A stretch of 13,244 nt of DNA from JBFXJF01 sp050175155 (GCA_050175155.1 JBFXJF010000039.1:1-13244), one strand, 5' to 3'. Shown: positions 1 to 7,501, counted from the stretch's first letter. Made by a program: numbers and translations. The notes: a model not told the origin generated them from the sequence alone.

Positions 1-90
1 ATTATTATTAAATTCAACAGTTTGCCATCTTTTGAACAACTCAAGTCTTTCATCTTTACTATATGCTTGTACTATAGTAGTGTTACAATA
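1..90 (-). other. Possible coding fragment running off the left edge
   Basis: On the minus strand a frame is open from just after a TGA (91-93) to the window edge, 30 codons. It reads like protein, with a charged stretch SKDERLELFKRWQTVEF. It has no ATG, GTG or TTG after the TGA, so within the window it is either a decayed fragment or a frame open by chance. It lies directly downstream of the small gene ending at 106. I do not recognise a family, and 30 open codons are weak evidence by themselves. Confidence 0.2.
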
Positions 91-105
91 TCATAACATA
101 AGTCA

Positions 106-477
106 TTACTTATTTCGACAATCCATCCTAACATTAGAATACAATAAAGAATAAAAATCTAAACTCCCATAAGTCAAGTAAATTTCCCTAGTCAAATACC
201 CTATCAGTTGTTCTACATCAGATGAAATTTCTAAAACATACACAAATTGCTGCAAACTACAAAATAAAATATCAAAAAAGATTGTACGAGCATCTTTCTT
301 ATCTTCAGGTCTAAGTTCATCTGCTAATTGGGCAATTTCATCTTGTAATTTATTTAATTTATCTAAACTCTTTTCCTTTGCTGGATCTGTTGCATGATAT
401 GTAGCAAAGATTAAACTTTCCAACAACTGAGCACTAATTGTTTTATTTGTTATAAACCCATATTCCGGAAGGCACAT
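106..477 (-). CDS. Small hypothetical helical protein at the operon's distal end
   Basis: This 123-residue protein is not recognised. The middle (about residues 33-65) is rich in Lys, Glu and Asp (KEKSLDKLNKLQDEIAQLAD) and looks amphipathic helical, possibly a short coiled coil. The C-terminal half (about 65-115) is more hydrophobic with many aromatic residues, which suggests a compact helical bundle. There is no signal peptide or clear membrane span. It follows the Ldh2-type gene by 58 bases on the same strand, so it could be the last gene of the operon. The ATG at 477 has no good ribosome binding site: the nearest AGGA is about 14 bases upstream. The frame extends upstream only to a TAA at 505-507, without another standard start. 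It could be a real small gene, or the remnant of a longer one. Confidence 0.5.
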   Translation of the reverse strand: MCLPEYGFITNKTISAQLLESLIFATYHATDPAKEKSLDKLNKLQDEIAQLADELRPEDKKDARTIFFDILFCSLQQFVYVLEISSDVEQLIGYLTREIYLTYGSLDFYSLLYSNVRMDCRNK

Positions 478-480
478 ACT

Positions 481-519
481 AATTGAAACTATCCTGCGTC
501 CTTTTTAGTTAATTCAATT
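481..519. repeat. Imperfect inverted repeat before the 123-residue gene
   Basis: AATTGAAACT (481-490) is complementary to AGTTAATTCAATT (507-519), apart from three extra bases (TAA) in the second arm. The 16-base loop, on the minus strand, carries AAAAGGA and AGGA. No U-run follows on the transcribed strand, so it is not a standard terminator. It sits immediately before the ATG at 477 and could shape initiation there, but this is inference only. Confidence 0.3.
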
Positions 520-535
520 CATAGATATCAAATTA

Positions 536-1663
536 CTATGAATCCCTTCTATTTCCTTCATCAAACGGAAACCTATGTTCCAACCTCAACATATCCCTTA
601 CTTCTATAAATTCCTTCTGTACAGCTTCTCCGATCGGCACCCCTTTATCCTTACGATCCAACCAAGTTAAGTATTCTTTCTCCCCAGCTGTATATATTCT
701 TTCTTCTCCTGGTGCTATTTTAGATGAACGTAACTGCCTCAATATATCTCCGGCAGTCTTTTTAAACTCATCTGAGCCAACAAAAGCATCTGTATCTATT
801 GCGATAAAGAAATGACCTAAATGATATGGAACCTTTTCACCATGATCACCAATACCACTAAGCATCTTTAAATAGCTTCCTGCTTGTAATGCAGCAGATA
901 GAATTTCTACAACAGTAGCATAGCCATATCCCTTATATCCACCCATTTCTTCACCTATTCCACCTAATGGGGCAAGTGCTGCATTTCCTTTTGTAAGATC
1001 AATTAATATTTGTTCGCTATCAGTCATTGCTTTACCATCTGTTCCAATAACCATTCCTTCAGGAGTATCTTTACCCATCCTTGCAAAATATTCTATCTTA
1101 CCTCTTTGAGTTATACTTGTTGCACAATCTAAAACAAATGGAAATTCTTCATCAGTAGGTATTCCAAATGTTAATGGATTTGTTCCTAACATATTTTCAA
1201 CTCCAAAAGTTGGGGCAATTGATGGCCTTGCATTTGTACCTGTAATTCCTATCATATTTTGTTTAGTAGCCATGGTAGCAAAATATCCGGCAATTCCATA
1301 ATGTGTAGAATTACGAGCAGCAACCATTCCCATACCATACTTTTTAGCTTTTTTAATTGCCATTTCCATTGATTTATAGGCAACAATCATTCCCATTCCA
1401 TCATGACCATCTACCACTGCAGTTGTAGGAGTTTCTTTTATAATTTCAAATTTTGTTACAGGTTTTTGAATTCCCGCCATAATTCGATCAATATATATTG
1501 TTTTAAAACGATTGCAACCATGACTTTCAATTCCTCTTCTGTCACTTTCCATTAATATATCAGCACATATTTCTGCATCTTTTTCAGGAACTCCTACTTT
1601 TATAAAAGCACATTTCATGAAATCCCCAATCAAATCCCATGATACATACGGCCTATTTTCCAT
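536..1663 (-). CDS. Ldh2-family (malate/L-lactate/ureidoglycolate-type) NAD(P)-dependent 2-hydroxyacid dehydrogenase
   Basis: This 375-residue cytoplasmic enzyme is close to family length. It has the Ldh2 signature regions: the ESHG motif with the probable catalytic His48, NSTHYGIAGYFA (about 118-129), LGTNPLTFGIP (about 159-169), LDCATS (about 178-183), and the nucleotide-binding GGYKGYGYA (about 241-249). The family interconverts 2-oxo and 2-hydroxy acids (malate, lactate, ureidoglycolate, sulfolactate, 2,3-diketogulonate) using a fold unlike the classical Rossmann dehydrogenases. The ATG has a G-rich site (GGGGGAG, 1666-1672) close upstream and lies 18 bases after the aminotransferase stop. 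Ldh2 enzymes are not a standard part of polysaccharide loci. A role in recycling 2-hydroxyglutarate made by the WbpB-type enzyme, or in making a hydroxyacid decoration, is inference. Family assignment is firm; the substrate is unknown. Confidence 0.9.
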   Translation of the reverse strand: MENRPYVSWDLIGDFMKCAFIKVGVPEKDAEICADILMESDRRGIESHGCNRFKTIYIDRIMAGIQKPVTKFEIIKETPTTAVVDGHDGMGMIVAYKSMEMAIKKAKKYGMGMVAARNSTHYGIAGYFATMATKQNMIGITGTNARPSIAPTFGVENMLGTNPLTFGIPTDEEFPFVLDCATSITQRGKIEYFARMGKDTPEGMVIGTDGKAMTDSEQILIDLTKGNAALAPLGGIGEEMGGYKGYGYATVVEILSAALQAGSYLKMLSGIGDHGEKVPYHLGHFFIAIDTDAFVGSDEFKKTAGDILRQLRSSKIAPGEERIYTAGEKEYLTWLDRKDKGVPIGEAVQKEFIEVRDMLRLEHRFPFDEGNRRDS

Positions 1664-1681
1664 AACTCCCCCACAAAAATA

Positions 1682-2806
1682 TTATTTAATATATTTTTTA
1701 ATTAGATTACAAACTTCATCTATTTCATTTTCATTTAAGTAAGGATGCATAGGTAAAGATAAAACTGTATCACATAAATTATTAGTAACTGTAAAATCAT
1801 CATATTGAACTAAACCAGAAAATGCACCTTGTATATGCATTGGTTTTACATAATAAATCATACTTGGAATACCATTTTCTTTTAAAAAAGCTTGAAGCCC
1901 ATCTCTTTGCACTTTATCTTTTAATTTGATAGTATATTGAGCAAAGCTAGAAATGTAACCACCCGGAATTACAGGTGTTTCAACTATACCACTTAATCTT
2001 TCCGTATATTGTTTATATACTCTATTTACATCTTCAAGCTCATGATTAATAAATGCTGTTAATTTTACATTTAAAATTGCCGCTTGAATAGTATCAAGTC
2101 TAGAATTAACACCAATTCTTAGATTATCATATTTATCATGACCTTTACCATGTACCTTTAATGAATTGATTAATTCAGCTAAATTATCATCATTAGTAAA
2201 AATTGCTCCACCATCGCCATAACATCCCAAAGGTTTAGCAGGGAAGAATGAAGTGGTAGAAATGTCACCAAAGCTGCAAGCCATTTTACCATTAATGCTG
2301 CCACCAAATCCTTGAGCCCCATCTTCTAATACTAATAAATTATACTTTTTAGCAATTTTAGCGATGCTTTCATAATCTGCTGGTAGACCAAATAAATCGA
2401 CAGGAATAATAACTTTTGGGGATAATTTACCCTCCTCTAAAACCTTAGTTATTACTCTTTCAAGCTTGTCTACATCTATATTAAATGTATTCTTATCAAC
2501 ATCAACAAATATAGGTGTTGCACCTCTAAAAGAAACAATTTCACCTGTTGAAAAAAAAGTAAAGTTAGGTACAAAAACTGCATCTCCTTCTTTAATATCC
2601 CATGCCATTAAAGCAATGTTTAATGCATCTGTACCATTTGCACATGTAATACAATGTTTTACGCCTACAAATTCAGCTAATCTATTTTCAAGTTCTGTAA
2701 TTTCTTTACCACCAATAAAATGTGCATTAACTAATACATTTTGTATAGCAGTATCTATTTCATCTTTATATTTTTTATACTGTGCTTTTAAATCTCTAAA
2801 TTCCAT
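1682..2806 (-). CDS. wbpE: DegT/DnrJ/EryC1/StrS-family PLP aminotransferase, WbpE-like
   Basis: Fold-type I sugar aminotransferase of 374 residues. It probably transaminates the 3-keto group of UDP-2-acetamido-3-keto-glucuronate with glutamate as donor, giving the 3-amino sugar. Counting from the chosen ATG, visible motifs are ANGTDAL (about 56-62, phosphate binding), EDGAQ (about 161-165, with the Asp that pairs with the PLP pyridine nitrogen) and SFFPAKPLG, in which Lys191 should form the Schiff base. The N-terminus MEFRDLKAQYKKYK matches the usual WbpE/DegT start. A TTG at 2821 in the same frame has no ribosome binding site, whereas the ATG at 2806 has GGGGG eight bases upstream, so I prefer 2806. 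It follows a 185-base gap, the loosest junction in the operon. The WbpE assignment rests on the adjacent WbpA/WbpB-type genes as well as on sequence. Confidence 0.92.
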   Translation of the reverse strand: MEFRDLKAQYKKYKDEIDTAIQNVLVNAHFIGGKEITELENRLAEFVGVKHCITCANGTDALNIALMAWDIKEGDAVFVPNFTFFSTGEIVSFRGATPIFVDVDKNTFNIDVDKLERVITKVLEEGKLSPKVIIPVDLFGLPADYESIAKIAKKYNLLVLEDGAQGFGGSINGKMACSFGDISTTSFFPAKPLGCYGDGGAIFTNDDNLAELINSLKVHGKGHDKYDNLRIGVNSRLDTIQAAILNVKLTAFINHELEDVNRVYKQYTERLSGIVETPVIPGGYISSFAQYTIKLKDKVQRDGLQAFLKENGIPSMIYYVKPMHIQGAFSGLVQYDDFTVTNNLCDTVLSLPMHPYLNENEIDEVCNLIKKYIK

Positions 2807-2991
2807 TTTTATAGCCCCCAACTTTTTACAAATTTAAATACTTTTTAAATATTTAAATATCTCTCGAAATGCATAACATCAACAAAATTTTCTCTGTTTA
2901 ATAAATCATCTACGATTATCCATATTCACTTTTTTGACATCATAATTATTATCACAATATATGTTTGCCAATTTAGATGCATTGTGTATCG
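2807..2991 (-). other. Intergenic gap with possible decayed coding sequence
   Basis: The gap separates two genes of one pathway in an otherwise tightly packed operon. On the minus strand, one frame is open through the gap as far as a TGA at 2906-2908 and reads IHNASKLANIYCDNNYDV. A second, shifted frame is open from about 2925 to a TAA at 2845-2847 and reads VDDLLNRENFVDVMHFERY. Both are more protein-like than random AT-rich DNA, and neither has a credible start with a ribosome binding site. The remaining bases (about 2822-2860) are very AT-rich (TTTAAATATTTAAATA). I see no convincing promoter or terminator. A remnant of a deleted gene is the best guess, but chance is possible. Confidence 0.3.
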
Positions 2992-3870
2992 TTAATCTTT
3001 TTTAAATAATTTAGCAGGGTTTCCGACAACAGTAGAATTTGAAGTTATACTTTTTGTGATAACACTACCCATTCCTATAGTAGAGTTTTCACCTATTGTT
3101 ACCCTATTTCGCAATGTGGAATTTATTCCTATAAACACGTCCTGCTCAATTGTATCAAAACCTCCAATGATTGCACCCGCAGTAATCTCAACATTATTAC
3201 TCAGTGAAACATCATGAGCAATATGTACAAGTGTATCTATTTTAACATTGTCATTAATAACTGTGTTACCACCTGATCCAACAGATATATTAGCGAGAGT
3301 TCCTATTTCGACATTATTTCCTATGATAACTTTCCCTAAAGTTGGAATTCTAACTTTATTTCCATTTTCATCATTAGCCATAGTAAATCCATATGTACCA
3401 ATAACTGCATTCTCATTTGCAATAAAATTATCTCCTATTATTGCATTTCTAATTTTAGCACCAGTAAATATCTTGGCATTATTACCTATTATTACATCAT
3501 GATCTATTAAACAAAGAGGTTCAATTATGGAATTCTGTCCTATCTTAACATTTTCTCCAATATAATATCCACCGTCAGTCAATGTATATTTCCTTCGTTT
3601 ATTCATCTCTTGTTTATTATATGCCAATTCATTAACATATCTTGAATATTCAAGCTGTGGATTTGAAGTTTTTATAATAACATGAATTTTTGATAAGTCT
3701 TCAGAAACTTCAATATTTTCCTCACAAAATACTAAACATTGTTTGGCATTATATAAATTTACTAACAAGTGTTCTACTTTCTTAGTTATATACATCACAG
3801 TATTATTAACTGGTTTTCCTATATAAGAAGCCGAATTTATTTCAAAATCTAATTTTATGCTATTCTCCAT
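2992..3870 (-). CDS. LpxD-like left-handed beta-helix N-acyltransferase, probable UDP-amino-sugar N-acetyltransferase (WbpD role)
   Basis: This 292-residue protein has an N-terminal domain (about 1-95, with IGKPVNNTVMYITKKVEHLL) and then hexapeptide repeats forming a left-handed beta-helix (about 103-285; for example IGENVKIGQNSIIEP and VIIGNNVEIGTLANI). The layout and the central motif IDTLVHIAHDV, with His219 as likely general base, are those of LpxD, the UDP-3-O-acyl-glucosamine N-acyltransferase of lipid A synthesis. VVGNPAKL near the C-terminus is typical of sugar acyltransferases. Since it sits between WbpB-like and WbpE-like genes, I infer that it acetylates the 3-amino group of the UDP-uronic acid, the job of the shorter WbpD elsewhere. 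The ATG has AGGAGG five bases upstream, fused to the previous gene's stop. A true lipid A role looks unlikely because no lpx genes are nearby. Confidence 0.82.
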   Translation of the reverse strand: MENSIKLDFEINSASYIGKPVNNTVMYITKKVEHLLVNLYNAKQCLVFCEENIEVSEDLSKIHVIIKTSNPQLEYSRYVNELAYNKQEMNKRRKYTLTDGGYYIGENVKIGQNSIIEPLCLIDHDVIIGNNAKIFTGAKIRNAIIGDNFIANENAVIGTYGFTMANDENGNKVRIPTLGKVIIGNNVEIGTLANISVGSGGNTVINDNVKIDTLVHIAHDVSLSNNVEITAGAIIGGFDTIEQDVFIGINSTLRNRVTIGENSTIGMGSVITKSITSNSTVVGNPAKLFKKD

Positions 3871-3875
3871 AATAT

Positions 3876-3882
3876 CCTCCTA
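3876..3882 (-). promoter_or_regulatory. Stop codon fused to Shine-Dalgarno site (TAGGAGG)
   Basis: The TAG that ends the WbpB-like gene (3880-3882) supplies the first bases of AGGAGG (3876-3881), which lies five bases before the ATG of the beta-helix acyltransferase. A terminating ribosome covers the next initiation site, so translation of the two genes is probably coupled. Confidence 0.75.
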
Positions 3883-4953
3883 AAATTCTCCTAACATATC
3901 AATACTAGCAAAATTCTCTAAAGGCAATTTAACTGCTTTGCCTTCTTTCTGACTCTTATAAATTGCTAAAACAACTTCTAAAGCGTTCTTGCCTGCTTGG
4001 GCATCTACATATGGAGCTCTATCATTCCTTATAGCTTCTATCATATCAGCATACAGGCTTGTATGTCCGTTACCGTAAACATTGCTCGTTGATTCCAGCA
4101 ATCCTTTTTTAAATTTATCATCTTCTGTTTCATCAGCAAATTCCCAAACATCAATATTATTTGTAGAAGTTCCTCCAATTTTTACAGTTCCTTTTTCACC
4201 AAATAAATATAAAGTTTCTTCTAAATTCTGAGGATATATATTTGTAGTTCCTTCAATTGTTGCAATTGCTCCATTTTTAAATTTTAAAATTGCCATTCCC
4301 AGATCTTCTGCTTCCAAATAATCATGAAACTGTTGACGAGTTGCACCATAAACTTCTTCAATTTCATCACCCATCATCCAGCGAAGCAAATCAATTCCAT
4401 GTATACACTGATTCATTAAAGCTCCACCATCTTGTGCCCATGTACCACGCCAAGGAGCTTGAGTATAATAACCTTCATTTCTATTCCAACGGACATGAAT
4501 AGAGCCATGTGATAGTCTTCCAAATCTGCCTGATTCTACTGCCATCCTCATTTCCTGTATTGCTACATTAAAACGATTTTGATGGCAAGCAGAAACCTTA
4601 ACACCTTTTTCATTAGAGCGTTTAACAATTTCATCAGCATCAGCTATACTCATAGCCATTGGTTTCTCAATAATAACATTAATTCCATGGTCAATACAAT
4701 ATAATGCTATTTCTGCATGTATCCCACTTTCTGTTGCAATACCAATAAGTTCAATATCATTTTCTTCAATCATTTTCTTATAATCTATATAACGTTTTAT
4801 ATTTTCATTATTATTTAAATCATGTTTAGATAGTAACATTTCTATTTGATTAGGATTAACATCACAAGCTGCAACAAATTCTAATTTATTATTTAACGCG
4901 GCCTTAACATGGTTTGTAGCAATTCTCCCACAGCCAATAATTGCATATTTCAA
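3880..4953 (-). CDS. wbpB: Gfo/Idh/MocA-family UDP-N-acetylglucosaminuronate 3-dehydrogenase, WbpB/WlbA-like
   Basis: 357-residue NAD-dependent oxidoreductase that likely oxidises C3 of UDP-N-acetyl-glucosaminuronic acid to the 3-keto sugar. It has an N-terminal Rossmann fold (YAIIGCGRIATNH, 3-15), the EKP motif (96-98, Lys97 in the active site), QNRFN (125-129), and a strongly WlbA-like block covering YY, WRGTW (168-172), DGGALMNQCIH (175-185) and IDLL. His185 should be catalytic. Enzymes of this subfamily are known to keep NADH bound and reoxidise it with 2-oxoglutarate, producing 2-hydroxyglutarate. The start is TTG at 4953, supported by AGGAGGG seven bases upstream; no other start fits better. 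It lies 12 bases after the WbpA-like gene and directly before the acyltransferase, all in one pathway. Confidence 0.93.
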   Translation of the reverse strand: MKYAIIGCGRIATNHVKAALNNKLEFVAACDVNPNQIEMLLSKHDLNNNENIKRYIDYKKMIEENDIELIGIATESGIHAEIALYCIDHGINVIIEKPMAMSIADADEIVKRSNEKGVKVSACHQNRFNVAIQEMRMAVESGRFGRLSHGSIHVRWNRNEGYYTQAPWRGTWAQDGGALMNQCIHGIDLLRWMMGDEIEEVYGATRQQFHDYLEAEDLGMAILKFKNGAIATIEGTTNIYPQNLEETLYLFGEKGTVKIGGTSTNNIDVWEFADETEDDKFKKGLLESTSNVYGNGHTSLYADMIEAIRNDRAPYVDAQAGKNALEVVLAIYKSQKEGKAVKLPLENFASIDMLGEF

Positions 4954-4960
4954 CTTTCTT

Positions 4961-4968
4961 CCCTCCTA
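4961..4968 (-). promoter_or_regulatory. Stop codon fused to Shine-Dalgarno site (TAGGAGGG)
   Basis: The TAG of the WbpA-like gene (4966-4968) overlaps AGGAGGG (4961-4967), placed seven bases before the TTG start of the WbpB-like gene. This site decides the TTG start and implies translational coupling between two consecutive pathway enzymes. It is the strongest ribosome binding site seen in the window. Confidence 0.8.
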
Positions 4969-6279
4969 TAGCAATTCTATGTTTTCTTTATTGTTTAAGT
5001 CTTTAGTGACATTCTTTGTATCAAATATCATATTTGCATGTTCCTGTACAAATGAATAATCAACATTTGTATGTGCAGTTGTTATAATAACTAAATCCGA
5101 ATCACCAATTAATTCAGCTGATAATTCAATTTCGCTTTTTCTTACTTGTCCATGTTCTCTATATTCTTTAACATATGGGTCATAATAAACTACATTTGCA
5201 CCTTCTTTTTCTAATTCTTCGATTACTTTAATTGCAGGGCTCTCTCTATAATCATCTATATCTTGTTTATATGCAACACCAAGTACTAAAACTTTAGAAC
5301 CGTTCATAGTTTTTTTAAATCTATTTAAAATTTTACTTGCTCTTTCAACACAATACTCTGGCATACGATCATTGACCATCATAGAAGATTCAATCATTGA
5401 TGTATGAAATCCATATTCTCGAGCTTTCCATGATAGGTAATATGGATCAAGCGGAATGCAATGGCCTCCCACTCCTGGACCTGGATAAAACGCTTGAAAT
5501 CCATAAGGTTTAGATTTTGCAGCATCTATAACTTCCCAAATATTAATTCCCATCTTATTACAAAGAACTGCTAACTCATTAACTAAACCAATATTAATAT
5601 TCCTATATGTATTTTCTAAGATTTTCTCCATTTCTGCCACTGCCGGTGACGAAACAGTATGAACATCACCATCTAATACAGCCTTATACATTGCTGAAAT
5701 AGCTTCAGTTGCATCTATCCCGACTGCCCCGACTACTTTGGGAGTATTTTTTGTTTTAAATATTAAATTACCTGGATCAACTCTTTCTGGAGAAAACCCT
5801 AAATAAAAATCTACTCCGCACCTTAACCCCGATCCTTTTTCTAAAATTGGTTTAAGGATTTCTTCAGTAGTACCTGGATAAGTTGTAGACTCAAGAACTA
5901 CCATAACTTCTTTCTTTAAATACTTCGCAATTTCTTTTGCAGAGCTTTCTACATAAGAAATATCTGGTTGCTGGTGTGAATCTAATGGTGTGGGAACACA
6001 AATTGCAATAAAGTCAACATCTTTTATGAAAGAAAAATCTACAGTTGCTGAAAGCAACCCCTTCTTTACTAATTCTTCAAGGTCATTGTCTACAACATCA
6101 CCAATGTAATTCTTACCATGATTAACCATGTCTACTTTTTCAGACTGAATGTCAAAACCGATAGTTTTAAATCCAGCCTTAGCTTTTTCAACTGCTAATG
6201 GTAATCCCACATACCCTAGTCCAATAACTCCAACAATTATCTCTCTATTCTTAATCTTATATAATAGTTTATCTTTCAT
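4966..6279 (-). CDS. wbpA: UDP-N-acetylglucosamine 6-dehydrogenase, WbpA-like
   Basis: UDP-glucose/GDP-mannose dehydrogenase family member of 437 residues. It oxidises the C6 hydroxyl of UDP-GlcNAc to a carboxylate in two NAD-dependent steps, the entry reaction for acidic N-acetyl sugars. Visible features are the N-terminal Rossmann motif VGVIGLGYVGLPLA (about 16-29), ESTTYPGTTE (about 130-139), GFSPERVDPGN (about 161-171), the central helix with Lys219 and Asn223, the catalytic cysteine in VGGHCIP (Cys274), and the C-terminal UDP-binding domain with LGVAYKQDIDD (about 333-343). GTG (6282) and ATG (6279) are adjacent in-frame starts. AAAGGA (6288-6293) is eight bases from the ATG and five from the GTG, so ATG is preferred but not certain. 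The start overlaps the wzy gene's end. UDP-ManNAc dehydrogenases (WecC) are close relatives; the following WbpB-like gene favours UDP-GlcNAc. Confidence 0.93.
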   Translation of the reverse strand: MKDKLLYKIKNREIIVGVIGLGYVGLPLAVEKAKAGFKTIGFDIQSEKVDMVNHGKNYIGDVVDNDLEELVKKGLLSATVDFSFIKDVDFIAICVPTPLDSHQQPDISYVESSAKEIAKYLKKEVMVVLESTTYPGTTEEILKPILEKGSGLRCGVDFYLGFSPERVDPGNLIFKTKNTPKVVGAVGIDATEAISAMYKAVLDGDVHTVSSPAVAEMEKILENTYRNINIGLVNELAVLCNKMGINIWEVIDAAKSKPYGFQAFYPGPGVGGHCIPLDPYYLSWKAREYGFHTSMIESSMMVNDRMPEYCVERASKILNRFKKTMNGSKVLVLGVAYKQDIDDYRESPAIKVIEELEKEGANVVYYDPYVKEYREHGQVRKSEIELSAELIGDSDLVIITTAHTNVDYSFVQEHANMIFDTKNVTKDLNNKENIELL

Positions 6280-7501
6280 CACTGATTTCCTTTCTTACCA
6301 TATTATTATCTATAGTAACAACATGTTTGGTATCTTCTTTTTTTTTATATTTTATTCTGCATGAATTCTTAAAAGCGCAATATATTGATATTGCAATCCA
6401 AAAATCCCTTGAGTAATATATGCTATTACTGAACATTAACATAATTGTACTTGGTATAAAATAAACCAAAAACAAATCCCTCCATTGATTACTACGGTTT
6501 GATCTCAATAAATCAAACATTATCAATGTAAGTGCAATACAAAACAGAATGCCAATAAGTATCCCGAAGTTTAACATTATTTCCAAAACCAAGTTATGTG
6601 TATGTGTCCCTATGTAAAGTCTATCATAACCTATTCCATATCCACTCAATGGTTTTTGGACTAACAGGTGCCAAACTTGTTCCCAAATAATATTTCTTCC
6701 GCTATCATTCAATAATTCTTTGTTTATTGCTCTTTCAAGTGTATAACTTGGCAAACCAAACGATTCAGCTAAGTTAAGAAATACTAAATTTATATTGGTG
6801 AAAAAAATGTATATTACTATTGTGAAAATAATTGACGAAACTGCAAGCAATATTTTATTTTTTAATTTCCAATAATACATTATTAGCAAGTATATAACTG
6901 TTATTTCTATTAATATTACACCTCTATTACCAAACAGTATCATCAATAATCCGACACTTAGAGAAATGAGAATATCTTTTATTTCTTTATCTAAAAATGC
7001 GTAACGAGTAATTATTGTCCAATATACAACTGTACCGTATCCAAATCCCATATACGAAAAATTTAAATTTTCATCATAATAACCCCCTGTAAAAAGCCTG
7101 ATTAGATTAATACCTATTAAAAGATACGAGATTATTCTAAGTTCCTGGATTCTATTTTCCGGGTCAAGTTCTGTAGAATAGAATAACATCATTACAAATA
7201 TGATTAAACTGGTATTAGATTTAATTATGTCAGTAATTATACCTGTATTACCATGGATAATTGCACTTTCAGTAAATGCTAAGAAAATAATTATAAAAAC
7301 CGTTGAAATGTATCTATTATAATCTCTTATTCTTAAGAGAAATCCAATTAAAAAACAAGCAATAAATATTGAGCCTATTAATCCATCTGGAATAATCGTA
7401 TCTACAATTGGATTAAATAACTTTAAAAGCTCAACAAACTCAAAGATTAAATAACCAACAGCAAAACAGTATTTTACAATTCTCTTTTTATTAATTTTCA
7501 A
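6269..7501 (-). CDS. wzy: Wzy-type polysaccharide polymerase (O-antigen ligase/polymerase family)
   Basis: 410-residue integral membrane protein with about ten hydrophobic spans. It is predicted to join flipped lipid-linked repeat units at the outer face of the cytoplasmic membrane. The long external loop before the last spans has the polymerase/ligase hallmarks: SGRNIIWEQVW, GYGIGYDRL and THTHNLVLEIMLNFG (about residues 274-325). The C-terminal tail is charged and includes a nine-A tract (T9 on the + strand, 6338-6346). The start is TTG at 7501 with AAAGGA seven bases upstream, and it overlaps the end of the preceding glycosyltransferase by 11 bases. Sequence identity in this family is low, so topology, the HN motif and the location near wzx carry the call. 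A WaaL-type ligase is the alternative, but the operon context favours Wzy. Confidence 0.85.
   Translation of the reverse strand: MKINKKRIVKYCFAVGYLIFEFVELLKLFNPIVDTIIPDGLIGSIFIACFLIGFLLRIRDYNRYISTVFIIIFLAFTESAIIHGNTGIITDIIKSNTSLIIFVMMLFYSTELDPENRIQELRIISYLLIGINLIRLFTGGYYDENLNFSYMGFGYGTVVYWTIITRYAFLDKEIKDILISLSVGLLMILFGNRGVILIEITVIYLLIMYYWKLKNKILLAVSSIIFTIVIYIFFTNINLVFLNLAESFGLPSYTLERAINKELLNDSGRNIIWEQVWHLLVQKPLSGYGIGYDRLYIGTHTHNLVLEIMLNFGILIGILFCIALTLIMFDLLRSNRSNQWRDLFLVYFIPSTIMLMFSNSIYYSRDFWIAISIYCAFKNSCRIKYKKKEDTKHVVTIDNNMVRKEISDER

Noticed and set aside
70..79. Perfect palindrome TACTATAGTA, with a weak flanking TTGTA/TACAA pair, considered as a terminator or operator
   Set aside because: The stem is short and AT-rich, and no U-run follows on either strand.
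481..519. Inverted repeat after the Ldh2-type gene as an intrinsic terminator
   Set aside because: On the transcribed strand the 3' arm is followed by AGTATGTGCC rather than a U-tract, the stem is AT-rich with a bulge, and the loop is long.
2824..2860. AT-rich palindromic stretches such as TTTAAATATTTAAA, considered as a mobile-element end or attachment site
   Set aside because: They are simple AT sequence with no paired inverted repeat, target duplication or transposase nearby.
2945..2971. Possible internal promoter on the minus strand (TTGGCA at 2971-2966 with AT-rich -10-like bases)
   Set aside because: The spacing to the best AATAAT is 15 bases and the region is so AT-rich that -10-like matches are expected by chance.
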